Assembly: GCF_026262505.1 (NCBI RefSeq)
Contig: NC_067207.1
Location: forward strand, 6,890,252-6,954,251
DNA length: 64,000 nt
Direction of reading: 5' to 3'
Source of the DNA: Trichomonas vaginalis G3
Taxonomy: Eukaryota > Parabasalia > Trichomonadida > Trichomonadidae
The notes beneath the pieces are model-generated. The model was not told the origin of the DNA and did not search any database. It worked only from the letters and a program-made list of their open reading frames with translations. This document shows positions 10,881 through 20,752 of this stretch, piece after piece. The first letter of the stretch is position 1. Each line of letters opens with the position of its first letter. Both the position numbers and the translations under genes were made by a program.

Positions 10881-13796
10881 ATGCAGAATGAGTGCATCAC
10901 AGAATCTCGGGTCCTTTTCCGGGTGATGTTCTCATATTTTACCCCAATACTAATAGTAACCGCATCAATATTCCTTGTAAGAAAAACAAACGAAAATATA
11001 ATCCTTGGCGAGTTTGAAATCAAGGGTGTTGCTAATATAACAGAATTGAATTATGTGGCAACACTTTACAAACACAGAAAATATAAATACGAATTCCTAA
11101 ACATTAAAACAAAAGAAAAAGAAAATCATTTCGCAGTAGCATTTAAATATTTACCGTACAATCACACAGGAGTACACAATATACTGCTAAATATACCAAA
11201 ATTTGCAGCTAATCCATATCAAAACATTGATTATTTTAAAGATTTTTTTCAAGAATCAATTCAGTTTCAATTTTCTAGTATCTACAGATCAGAATTCGAA
11301 CAGCAACTCAAAGCTACTCTAAATAACATATTTGAACCAAATATTACAGAAAATAATTTCATAAAATCAACATTTTATCTTAAACAATCATCAGATCCTT
11401 TCGAAAAGAAAATATACGCTGCCGGATCCGCATTTGAATCTTCAAAAAATCAAATTTTTGAAAAAGATTATGTGACAAAACAAGCGATTTTAAATGCTAT
11501 TTACAATCAGAGTGGATTCCCTTACGGAATATACGGAAATCCGCTTTCATTTGCCTCTACATCTTACAATCAAACAGTTTATGATTATTTTAAGTATATA
11601 AAGCCACAAAATGCATTATTTTACCATTTTGGCGATTACGATGAACAAGAAATACTCAGAATTCTCGCTTCTACAGTTAAAAACAATGGTTCAAAATCTG
11701 GATTTAAATTAAATTCTCATTTACAGCCATTGATACAACCAATCTACAAGAAGATTCAAGTAACTAACATTTCCAAATCAGATTACCAAAAAAGATCAAC
11801 AGTTACGTGGCTAATCTCTGATGTGAGTAATTTATCAGAATTAATTGATGTTGATGTACTTTCCCACTTGCTATTAGAGCCAGGAAACAATTCTATACAA
11901 TACCAGTTGCTTACGAAAGCTTATGCAAATAAAATTTGCGAATCAAAATTTTATTTCAAAACTGGAGTTCCAAGATTAACCATTTGTGCTGATGGAGTCT
12001 CTTTAGACGAAACATTCTCAAATCAGCTCCAAATTTCACTTGAAACAATTTTAAAAAACGGATTTTCCGAAGAAAAAATTCAAGAAGTTTTACAGAACTA
12101 CGAAATATCTCTGAGAGAAAATTCGAAACATCTTGGCCATGACTATTTTTCAAATGTCGTAAATCCGTGGATTTATGGTTATTCTCCATTAAATTACATA
12201 AAAATGACCTGGGAAGTGGAGAGAATTAAGAAACTACTCGCTGTGCAGCCTAAATACTTCGAATTGGTCATGAGAAGGCGTTTATTTGAGAACCAAAACA
12301 GAATTGACATAGATTTTGTAAATGATAACAATTTTGAGTCAGAATTCAACTCCAATTTATCACAAATAATTTCTAAATACTCAAAAACAGAGAGGTTCAT
12401 ACAAAACACCGAAAATGAAGAAAATGAAAAAAATAATTTTTCAAATTTTTCATTTTCTGAAATACTTGACAGCTTTTACAAACCAGGGAATGTATTAGGT
12501 AACGGGTTCGTGTATTCCTATGAAGAACCAACGAATGACGTCGTTTATATCAGAATTAAAAACTCAATTAACTTGGATGAAGAACTTTTAGAGGATTTTC
12601 CAATTTTTCTGACTATATTTGGTAAGACAGGAGTCGATGGAATGTCACAAAAAGAGTTTGACAATTTAATCGAAAAATTCACCGGAGGAATCTCAATTAA
12701 GTACTTGGTTTCAGCTAGTTATGATTCAGAGGATACCGCAAACTTGACCATTATCATTGAAGGAAAGTCTCTTTCGAAGAATGCGAATAATTTAATCGAA
12801 TACATGACTTCTCTCATTAGTAAACCCAATTTGATTGATCCTATCTTGATGATGGACATTTTACAAGAGACGTATGATTTGTATACTAAGCATTTGATGA
12901 TAAATGCTACATTATTCTCCCAAATGTTCTCTGCTGCAGCTCTTTCGCGAGGGGCAGCACTGCAAGAGATGTTATTTGGCGTTACTTTTTACAAAAGGCT
13001 CGGAAAATACTTGAATAATGACAAAAGAGAAAATATCTTGGATTTGATCTCAAGATTATACGACAAGAAGTTCATAAATGGAGATTTCTCAGCTTCACTT
13101 CATTGCAACTGCGAAAGCCGCCAGAGAATTGAGAAAAGACTCCTTTCATTAATGGAAAAATTAAATTCTCACCAACCGATCGAAAAAGGAATTGACACAA
13201 TTAGATTATTTATTTCGGAGATGTCAATTTACCAAAAATCAGCTTTCAAGTCCGACCATTCACTTTCATCTGTCACTTTTTCAATTCCTGTTCCTCCTAT
13301 TGGAAAAAAAATCGCAGCAGCTTACTATGTAACAGCGAAAATGATATGCAAAGGGTATCTCAACGAGATTGTCGATAGTTCTTACGGTGAAAGAGTCGAT
13401 GAAAATACAAGTGATCCATTGATAAGTGTCATTTATTTCACCATTGAAAATGTCAAAAACGTGACAGAAATGAGTGACAAAATGATGTCAAAATTGAAGA
13501 GTATAAACGAAAGAACATTTACAGAAGAAGACATGAGGAAGTGTATATATGCAATCCTTAAGAGAATCAATGCTCCTCGAGATCCTTCTACAAGAAACAT
13601 TGATACGTTTTTGAGTGGATTTTCAATTGAAAACAAAACAACATTTTTCAGAGATCTCTTTTATTTGAACTTGAGTGACATTTATACAGCAATTAGATCA
13701 TTCATGAGCTCTAAGATACACATTGCTGTTGTTGCAAAATCATCTGAAATCAAACAAATAGAGAATTTCTCTGTGATTCAATATACTTCTGATTAA
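10881..13796 (+). CDS. M16C-family (PreP/insulinase-like) metallopeptidase homologue, zinc site lost
   Basis: This 971-residue protein aligns along its length with the M16C group (presequence protease/pitrilysin). Examples are the FAVAFKYLPYNHTGVHNILLN segment (shown in pieces: FAVAFKYLPYNHTG, then VHNILLN), and YGIYGNPLSFASTSYNQ followed by YFKYIKPQNALFYHFGDYD, which match the family pattern YG.NSGG.P..I..LTY..F...H...Y.P.N..F...G. The zinc-binding HxxEH motif is replaced by NILLN at residues 100-104, and the later family glutamate region reads IYAAGSAFES. It is therefore probably not a peptidase. A hydrophobic N-terminal segment (about residues 17-36) suggests a signal peptide or membrane anchor, followed by many NxS/T sites, which fits a secretory route and not the hydrogenosome. 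ATG at 10881 is used; ATG at 10926 would give a cleaner signal sequence. Confidence 0.8.
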   Translation: MQNECITESRVLFRVMFSYFTPILIVTASIFLVRKTNENIILGEFEIKGVANITELNYVATLYKHRKYKYEFLNIKTKEKENHFAVAFKYLPYNHTGVHNILLNIPKFAANPYQNIDYFKDFFQESIQFQFSSIYRSEFEQQLKATLNNIFEPNITENNFIKSTFYLKQSSDPFEKKIYAAGSAFESSKNQIFEKDYVTKQAILNAIYNQSGFPYGIYGNPLSFASTSYNQTVYDYFKYIKPQNALFYHFGDYDEQEILRILASTVKNNGSKSGFKLNSHLQPLIQPIYKKIQVTNISKSDYQKRSTVTWLISDVSNLSELIDVDVLSHLLLEPGNNSIQYQLLTKAYANKICESKFYFKTGVPRLTICADGVSLDETFSNQLQISLETILKNGFSEEKIQEVLQNYEISLRENSKHLGHDYFSNVVNPWIYGYSPLNYIKMTWEVERIKKLLAVQPKYFELVMRRRLFENQNRIDIDFVNDNNFESEFNSNLSQIISKYSKTERFIQNTENEENEKNNFSNFSFSEILDSFYKPGNVLGNGFVYSYEEPTNDVVYIRIKNSINLDEELLEDFPIFLTIFGKTGVDGMSQKEFDNLIEKFTGGISIKYLVSASYDSEDTANLTIIIEGKSLSKNANNLIEYMTSLISKPNLIDPILMMDILQETYDLYTKHLMINATLFSQMFSAAALSRGAALQEMLFGVTFYKRLGKYLNNDKRENILDLISRLYDKKFINGDFSASLHCNCESRQRIEKRLLSLMEKLNSHQPIEKGIDTIRLFISEMSIYQKSAFKSDHSLSSVTFSIPVPPIGKKIAAAYYVTAKMICKGYLNEIVDSSYGERVDENTSDPLISVIYFTIENVKNVTEMSDKMMSKLKSINERTFTEEDMRKCIYAILKRINAPRDPSTRNIDTFLSGFSIENKTTFFRDLFYLNLSDIYTAIRSFMSSKIHIAVVAKSSEIKQIENFSVIQYTSD

Positions 13797-13826
13797 TTTT
13801 TATTTATAGATTTTATTTTTACTTGT

Positions 13827-14256
13827 TTTATATATATATATATATATATAAATAGATTTTATTGTTTGGATTATTTCTATATATTCATATGTTTTGTATT
13901 TCTATATATTCATATGTTTTGTATTTCTATATATTCATATGTTTTGTATTTCTATATATTCATATGTTTTGTATTTCTATATATTCATATATTTTGTATT
14001 TCTATATATTCATATATTTTGTATTTCTATATATTCATATATTTTGTATTTCTATATATTCATATATTTTGTATTTCTATATATTCATATGCTTTGCATT
14101 TCTATATGTTTTGTATTTCTATATATGTTTTGTATTTCTATATATGTTTTGTATTTCTATATATGTTTTGTATTTCTATATATGTTTTGTATTTCTATAT
14201 ATGTTTTGTATTTCTATATATGTTTTGTATTTCTATATATGTTTTGTATATAGCGA
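13827..14256. repeat. Nested minisatellite: 25-bp units followed by 19-bp units
   Basis: A (TA)n run near 13831-13850 leads into about nine 25-bp units with core TTTCTATATATTCATATG (first at about 13875, then every 25 bases), followed by about eight 19-bp units with core GTATTTCTATATATGTTTT (to about 14250). The short unit is the long one with six bases removed. Both periods equal 1 modulo 3, so all three plus-strand frames stay open and give the same FYIFICFVFLYIH-like peptide; these are not genes. The array lies in the spacer between the M16C homologue and a minus-strand beta-helix gene. Confidence 0.95.
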
Positions 14257-14500
14257 TAGGAAAAACTCCATCTACGAAGAAGAATACTTTCCAATATTTT
14301 TCACATACTTATATTTTTATATACATGCCATCTAATATCTTTTTATTTGATAATGAGCTAATGAGAGTGAATGATTTCAACCAACGATTTGTTGCAATTT
14401 TCTTCTGATTGTTTCAAGTGATTTTTTTTGTTAAAAGAGTTATTGCTGATACTTTTACCTGAGTAACGTACAAAACAACATAGTGTTATATTTTGATGAT

Positions 14501-15421
14501 TTACAAAACATCTGTCTTGCAGGATTTGAGCATATTTTTGTATTGTCTCATATAGGGAGGCGATAATAGTACGAATCGCCATCCATTAGATGTTTTATCA
14601 CTAATATTTGATGTTTCAAATTCACCATTATAGGACAATGTTGTATAATGCTCAACAATACTATTTGTTATAGTAATGCTTCCACCAGAAGTATAAAACA
14701 TAACACCGTTACCTGAATCCCCAAGAATGACAGAATTATCTATATAAATACTGGTGCTATAAGTCTCAATTATTCCAGTTACTCCTTTTTGTGTATTATT
14801 TTCCATCACCCAATGATCGGCATAATAGCTATTTCCAGAGTTCTCTGAGGCAACACAGCATGAAGTATCTAATACTGCAGAATTATCAATAAAATTACAA
14901 TAAGAAATCGTAGGGGCATTCGACGAAACTCTCAAGAAAAGTCCAGAATTAGTTCCTGACTCACATTTTGAGCAATTATAATATTTTATAGTCTTACTCC
15001 CTTGTCTAATGTGAATTCCTCCCACATTTGTGGACTCAAATTTGGAATTGAATAGACATCCTTCATTCATGGTATAACTATCTGAGGAACTCAAATATAC
15101 GTATGAATGATGGGCTGTTGTTAATTTATCTTCAGCTTGTACATAATTGATAGAACCTTCGTCATAAAATCGGTCTTCAATTATAGAACTGCTTCCTGTG
15201 AAGGTAATGGCTCCACCATTTGCAGTGGAACGACAGTATATGAACATACAAAGTGAATGAAGGAATTTGATTCCATTTTTCTGGAAGTTTAAGTTTTCAA
15301 CTTTGATAAAATCTCCTTTATAAACATAGAACTTATCAAGTTCAACATTATAATACGATTTCCATAGATCAAACTCAGGATAATCAGCTTCTAAATGTCT
15401 CTTGAAGGCTATAACTCTCAT
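14501..15421 (-). CDS. Beta-helix repeat family protein, copy A (intact)
   Basis: This 306-residue protein is rich in short strands of the form xxxYYNCS, ISYCNFIDNSA, IYIDNSVILG and ITITNSIV, typical of a right-handed parallel beta-helix. There is no signal peptide and no membrane segment, unlike the secreted beta-helix proteins elsewhere in this window. A conserved N-terminal block (EFDLWKSYYNVELDKFYVY) and a C-terminal block (LLSPPYMR) define a family with at least five further copies at 17.1-21.7 kb. The ATG at 15419-15421 is immediately preceded by a TCATTA initiator, so this copy looks expressed. The function is unknown; secreted Pmp-like adhesins share the fold, but the missing signal argues for a different place of action. 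Confidence 0.75.
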   Translation of the reverse strand: MRVIAFKRHLEADYPEFDLWKSYYNVELDKFYVYKGDFIKVENLNFQKNGIKFLHSLCMFIYCRSTANGGAITFTGSSSIIEDRFYDEGSINYVQAEDKLTTAHHSYVYLSSSDSYTMNEGCLFNSKFESTNVGGIHIRQGSKTIKYYNCSKCESGTNSGLFLRVSSNAPTISYCNFIDNSAVLDTSCCVASENSGNSYYADHWVMENNTQKGVTGIIETYSTSIYIDNSVILGDSGNGVMFYTSGGSITITNSIVEHYTTLSYNGEFETSNISDKTSNGWRFVLLSPPYMRQYKNMLKSCKTDVL

Positions 15422-15427
15422 TAATGA
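15422..15427 (-). promoter_or_regulatory. Inr-type initiator abutting copy A start
   Basis: The minus strand reads TCATTA directly before the ATG, matching the T. vaginalis initiator consensus TCAYTW. Transcripts in that organism start at the A of this motif within a few bases of the start codon. Confidence 0.6.
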
Positions 15428-16038
15428 GCCTTATTGAATCGGCTCTTCATACTCTTAAAAACCGTAAATATTGAAAATGTTTTCAAATCTCATAACTTTT
15501 AACTTTCAAGAATATCGGAACCTGAGAACAATTCAAACAAAGATTTACAAACTGATCAAATAATTCAATGACTATGAAATTCAATCTTGTTTATGGCAGA
15601 AAAATTGCTTACATATAGTTGAAGATTTGATTTATATTATCCAATTTAAAGCAATAGTTGAAAACTTTACAAATACGACGAATATGTTTTGTAAAGCTAT
15701 CAAAACATATCAGACTTAATATAAGACATTATCACTGAACAAAAATTTTGATCAGCATAAAAATTATTTAAAAATGGTCAAATTTAAAAAATAATATATT
15801 TTATTTTAGGTTAAATTCACAATTTAAAGAAGAAAATGCTACAACTTCTCTATATTAATTTAACATTCCATGTGTTATGGGACATCACTGAATTGAATTT
15901 TAAATTTTGAAAATTCAGTTTTTCATTATTTAAGCATAAAAATAAAAAATGTTTCAACTAAATATATCACATGTTTCATTCGAAACTTTGTGATTTAATA
16001 ATGAAGCATTTTCTAAGATATCTTTAAAAATATCTATC
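15428..16038. other. Intergenic, no gene seen
   Basis: The spacer is AT-rich, with no coding region and no repeat that I can support. Confidence 0.4.
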
Positions 16039-16653
16039 TTAAATGCGCTTATAAGCCTTGATGCGGCCTGCGATTTGTTTGTTGCACTCCTTGTAGATCT
16101 TTTGGATCTCACCAGCTGTAAGTGCGCGCCATTTTTGTATGTGAGTCTTGTGAGTACGGCCCCAATTAGTTCTGTATTTATGCCTTGTGCGTGTGGCCTG
16201 AACAAGAGCACGAACAGCTGCCTGGCGGCAGTTGACAGTGTATTGGCCATTGGACTTCGTAATTTTGATGACAGTGCCGCCAAGATAAACAGATCTTTGA
16301 TCTTTATTCTGAACTTTGCCAAAGTCATTTCTGTTGAACAATTGCTTTGCAGATTTTGACCATTTGGAAAGTTTGAAGAACATGGCAACTTTCTGAACAT
16401 CAAGATGGAAACTTTTGGCAATTCGGTTGATTAGGGATTCAAGGTTCTTTGTTTTGTATTCTTTTTCAAGATTTGATGGAGTGAACCTAACTATTCTGAC
16501 AGGCTCAGTTGTTGTACGTTCGTGTTTATGATGAACCCATTTTTAAATTTTCTTAAGGGCCTTTTTGAGTTTCGAGAAAAGGCCATTCTCCTCCATGTAG
16601 TAATCTTCTTCATAGCTATTAGCTAGGGAAAAGAGAGCAAGGATTAACAGCAT
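16039..16653 (-). pseudogene. Small secreted basic protein gene with one internal stop
   Basis: A single frame runs from the ATG at 16651-16653 to the stop at 16039 and would encode about 204 residues. It is broken only by TAA at 16543-16545 (codon 37). The first 13 residues, MLLILALFSLANS, look like a classic signal peptide; an acidic EED stretch follows, then a lysine-rich segment before the stop. The rest is basic, helical and free of cysteine, ending CNKQIAGRIKAYKRI apart from one earlier NCRQ. A near-consensus initiator (TCATTG) sits just upstream of the ATG. The reading frame beyond the stop is fully open, so the lesion is recent, a sequencing error, or read through. I do not recognise the family. 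Confidence 0.55.
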
Positions 16654-16654
16654 A

Positions 16655-17097
16655 ACAATGAAATTTTTAAATTATTACAAATATTTGAATAGTTTATAGA
16701 AAATTAATGTCATTTGCCAGACATTCAAAAATATTATCGTTAAAAAAAGGAAGATTCAAAATTATATTGAAGTTCAATTTTTATCATAGCGATCTTCATA
16801 GTTGTATCATCTTGGGTTATAATACAATGTTGAGAAGTTTACAAAGGATTCATATGATTCAAAAAGTGTCAATGTAATGTCTCAATTTAAAAAAAAACGA
16901 TAGGAGATAAGATATTATAAAGGATATATATCGAACTATATAAATACAAATTTTCATCAAGCTGCTATCAAGTCGACCTGTGAATACTCGTTACTTTGCC
17001 AGGAAGATCTAATTTCTTTTTACAAATTCTAAGATTTCTGAAACCAATATTGATTATCTTAGTTGCGTCTTATATAAATTTTCGTATATTTTTTAAT
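16655..17097. other. Intergenic, no gene seen
   Basis: AT-rich spacer between the broken secreted-protein gene and the next beta-helix copy. No feature can be supported. Confidence 0.4.
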
Positions 17098-17602
17098 TTA
17101 GAAACAAACAAACAAGCATAAAATTATATTTGAATATAAACAATGCAAATTCCTATTGGGAAATGTGCCAACTTTGGTATGCCTCATATATGAGGGAGAT
17201 AAAAGTTTAAATTTTCATCCATTTGGTATATTTCTTGAGACATTCGTTTTCTCAAAAACGCCATTTGATGAAGATAATGTATAATCGTCAACAATGCTAT
17301 TAGTGATTATAATCTTTCCATTATCAGTATAAAACACGGTCGCACTTCCAGGCTTTCCAAGAATGACCGATTTGTCTATGAATAAACTAGAACTATAACA
17401 TTCAATTTTACCGCCATTCACATTTTGGGCATTATTTACCATTATTAGATGATCTGCAGAATATCTGTATCCAAGTGAATCTTCTGAAACAACAAAAAAT
17501 GAAGCACCTGGTTTTGACAAAACTCTCACAAAATTACAATATGATATCTTGGGATCACTCATACCATATTTCACATAAAGTTCAATTGATGCTCCAGTTT
17601 TA
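17098..17602 (-). pseudogene. Beta-helix family copy B, C-terminal half only
   Basis: The sequence aligns with the C-terminal half of copies A, C and F, including ISYCNF, LFIDKSVILG, IIITNSIVDDYT and LLSPSYMRHTK. The N-terminal half is missing: a TAA in frame at about 17600 ends the similarity. A TGA at 17215-17217 replaces the tryptophan of the family's NGWKF motif and cuts off the LLSPSYMR tail, which is otherwise still in frame down to the TAA at 17098-17100. There is no start codon. It is a clear pseudogene. Confidence 0.8.
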
Positions 17603-17821
17603 GATTATTCTTCAATTTCCAATTTATCATAATATATTTTCCTCTTTAATTGTTGTTAATTTCAATGATGCTTCTCAAATAAAAATGGAATATGAAATTT
17701 CTGAAGAGTTTGGTGATTATATACTGAACATACACTAAAAATTGTTTCAGTATTTAGGTCAATAATATTCACGCTTGAATTTTTAAATTAGGATGAAATA
17801 TCTTGGTTCGTTTAAGAATTT

Positions 17822-18778
17822 TTAATCTAGAAACAAAAATATCAACATCATATTATAATTTAAAAATGCACAAAATTTAAATTGGATATGATATGTACAT
17901 ATTTTTGTATGCCTCATATATGGAGGAGATAATAGCCTAAATTTCCATCCATATGGAGTACTTTGTGAGACATTTGTCTTTTCGAAAGCACCATTTACGG
18001 TTGAGGTTGTCATATAATCGACAATACTATTACTAATTATAATTTTCCCACCGTTGATATAAAACATATAAGAATTACCAGGATTTCCAAGAATAACTGC
18101 ATCATTTATGTATAAATTTAAGTTGTAACATTCAATTATTCCTCCATTTCCTTTTTGAGTATTATTCATCATTACCATGTGATTTACAGTATATTTAGAT
18201 CCTTGACTATTTTCTTCAACAACAAAACAAGAAGCTGTTTTAATTGATGAAGCACTTATAAAATTACAATAAAGAATCTCAGGGTTGTTTGACGAAATCT
18301 TTAGATGAAGAGCAGAGTTACATCCAGATTCACAATAAGAACAATTATAAAATTTTATTGTTTTATCGCCATTCTCAGCTAAAATATTTCCAACGTTTGT
18401 TGTATTTGTTTTAGAATTAAAAACACATCCTTGATTCATAATATAGCTTGCGGTTGAATCTAAGTATAAATATGCATGATTTGCGGTAGTAAATTTATCA
18501 CTTGCTTGAACTACGTTTGCAGATCCTTCATCATAAAATCTATCTTCTGTGATGGAACTGCTGCCAATGAAGGTGATTGCACCGCCATTTGCAGTGGAAC
18601 GACAGTATATGAACATGCAAAGTGAATGAAGGAATCTGATTCCATTTTTCTGGAAGTTTAAGTTTTCAACTTTGATAAAATCTCCTTTATAAACATAGAA
18701 CTTATCAAGTTCAACATTATAATACGATTTCCATAGATCAAACTCAGGATAATCGGCTTCAATTAACCTTTATAGGGA
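17822..18778 (-). pseudogene. Beta-helix family copy C, near full length, no start codon
   Basis: The frame covers nearly the whole family length, from the EADYPEFDLWKSYY block (about 18770) to the C-terminal LLSPPYMRHTK and hydrophobic tail. In copy A the ATG lies ten codons before the EADY block; here the frame runs into a stop just upstream (near 18780) without an ATG. The first in-frame ATG (18616) would drop the conserved N-terminal block. The roughly 185 bases encoding the N-terminal block are almost identical to copy A although the rest has diverged, which suggests gene conversion. It is either a 5'-truncated pseudogene or a gene starting at 18616. Confidence 0.65.
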
Positions 18779-18848
18779 AAAAAAATGATCAGGATAATCA
18801 AAATTGAGAAAGGTATTCAAAAATTCGGATTATTATGTCACATTTTTT

Positions 18849-19125
18849 GGGTTTTACATGGGGTGCAAAAAATGCGCAAAAACGATTATTTAAAATTGAA
18901 TCTGCGCATATTTTGCGCATTTGAAAAAATTTGGAGTTGACTATTATAAATAATCAAAACCATTAATAAAGTATAGCCACAATTGCATATGCAAAATATA
19001 TTAAAGAAAAAATGCTTACATCTTTTGACTACTTTACGCGGATAGATTTTTAAACGCACAAATAACGCGCAAATTGAATGTAAAATAATCGTTTTTGTGC
19101 ATTTTTTGCACTTGTAGGAAAACCC
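18849..19125. mobile_element. Miniature inverted-repeat element (about 277 bp)
   Basis: The first and last 75-80 bases are long imperfect inverted repeats. The left arm contains GTGCAAAAAATGCGCAAAAA and CGATTATTT; the right arm contains the complement of GTGCAAAAAATGCACAAAAA and CGATTATTT. The element starts GGGTTTT and ends AAAACCC. CATTTTTT lies next to the left end (18841-18848) and one base away from the right end (19127-19134), a possible 8-9 bp target duplication. It has no coding capacity and sits between decayed beta-helix copies C and D. Confidence 0.7.
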
Positions 19126-19194
19126 GCATTTTTTTATTATTTTGAAAAAAAATCTCATCCCAATGACATATTTAACAGTTATTTGATTATTCAA

Positions 19195-19343
19195 TATTGA
19201 TTGATGGCACCACCATATTCATTGGAGTGGCAATAAATGAACATACAGAGGGAATGAAGAACTCTAATAAAATCGTCTTTATAAATATAGTACTTATCAA
19301 GTTCGACATTATATCATGATTCCCATAAATCGAATTCTGGATA
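19195..19343 (-). pseudogene. Beta-helix family copy D, N-terminal fragment
   Basis: About 150 bases encode the family N-terminal block in one frame: YPEFDLW, then an in-frame stop in place of a tyrosine, YNVELDKYYIYKDDFI, then directly HSLCMFIYC and GGAI. The KVENLNFQKNGI segment seen in copies A and C is deleted. Similarity stops at 19195, about 70 bases from the inverted-repeat element. A dead fragment. Confidence 0.75.
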
Positions 19344-19349
19344 AGCTTT

Positions 19350-19858
19350 ATGTAATCGCTCTTTATACCTTGATTTTCAAAAATTAAGAGTTCACTTATC
19401 ACTTTCTGACATTCTCTCAATTTTTTTGAATCTCAGGCTTTATATCCCAATTTTCTAATGTCAAAAGTTAATATTTTTGGTCGGGAAAAAGTTATTATAA
19501 ATCATTGTATAGTAGCTGATATGGATGTTATATTTTTCTGCTATTAAAATAAAGATATAATGATTTTTAAAGAGCATGTGAGAAAGTGGTAAGTGAACTC
19601 TTAAGGCTGCACTTACGCCCATCTGACTTTAATTCAAATTTTTGATAACTGGCGTGAAGCGTCATTGAAAATTAACCTTAAACATCTAAATTGAAGGCCC
19701 CGTCATAGGGGCATATATATATATATATATAAAAATCGAACTTCAAAAGGAAAGCTTATAGAAAACTATGGAATAAAGATAATCATTTATATATATATAT
19801 AAGACACAGAATTCTTATAGTTGGAACAAAATAATGGAGAACATATTGGAGAAATTTT
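19350..19858. other. Intergenic with (TA)n runs and a short GC hairpin
   Basis: The stretch holds two (TA)n runs (about 19711-19731 and 19787-19801) and, next to the first, GCCCC-GTCATA-GGGGC, a five-pair hairpin that stands out in AT-rich DNA. No coding region can be supported. Confidence 0.45.
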
Positions 19859-20225
19859 TTAATCAAGAAACAAACAAATTAACATAATAATATTAATTGA
19901 ATTTGCACAAAACAGTTGTCTTGCAGGCATTGTGCATATCTTTGTATGTCTCATATATGGAGGCGATAATAGAATAAAATTCCATCCATATGGAGTTGAT
20001 GATGAGACATTTGTCCTTTCAAAAGCCCCACCGGATGATGATGTTGTCATATGCTCTACAATACTATTAGAGATGATTATCTTTCCATTGCAAGCATAGA
20101 ATATATAAGAGCTTCCAGGAAACCCTAAAATGAAAGAATTGCTGATAAATAAGTTTGTATCATAGCATTCAACAATACCACCATTTCCAATTTGTGTATT
20201 ATTCATCATTATTATATGATATGAC
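19859..20225 (-). pseudogene. Beta-helix family copy E, C-terminal half only
   Basis: The frame is open from the family's HIIMMNNTQ motif to the C-terminal LLSPPYMRHTKICT and hydrophobic tail, about 120 residues. It begins at the same point of the family as other broken copies. Upstream of 20225 the similarity stops and no N-terminal half is found nearby. The body is undamaged but has no promoter or family start. Confidence 0.75.
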
Positions 20226-20752
20226 TGATTTATAATAATTTTTCAGATTTCGAAATTTCTCACAGATTTTTGTCAGATTTCATAATAAAAAGCCTTAATT
20301 TTTTAATGTCAAGAATGCGTGTGGAATATGAGCTAACTCAAAGAATCATTCACATTAATATCAGTACGCCTTTAAGAATTTATGATTGTTTTCTTAATTC
20401 GATAATAATGTCTTTTAAATATCTAAATCCTTTGATGTTTTAAATTATGATCATGATTATTATATTTCTAGTGAAAATAAACTACTTTGAAAGAAATATA
20501 AGATATTAACTGTATTTGAGATGTATGAAATGACATAGAATTGTTTAAAATTCAAAACTTAGATTTGAGTAGTTATATCAGACTTCATGGTGCAAATGAT
20601 ACTCATACAACTTGAAAAATGCAAATTTAATTTTGCTAAATTAGTTCATTTTCAAATCCTGTACCTAGTGAAGTATTCTTCATATGTAAAGACAACAAAA
20701 TTTGCATCATTGGTAATTTCTTTATATTAATTCATAATTTAATATATGATTT
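20226..20752. other. Intergenic, no gene seen
   Basis: AT-rich spacer between copies E and F. No feature can be supported. Confidence 0.4.

Noticed and set aside
13862..14408. Three overlapping long plus-strand frames
   Set aside because: They are produced by the 25/19-bp minisatellite, whose periods keep all three frames open; no gene.
16039..16383. Ribosomal protein (L28e-like) identity
   Set aside because: Basic composition suggested it, but the upstream extension with a signal peptide and the lack of a real motif match argue against it.
15954..16421. Longer minus-strand frame overlapping the secreted-protein gene
   Set aside because: It is in a different frame; the frame ending at 16039 continues upstream to a signal peptide with only one stop and has protein-like composition.
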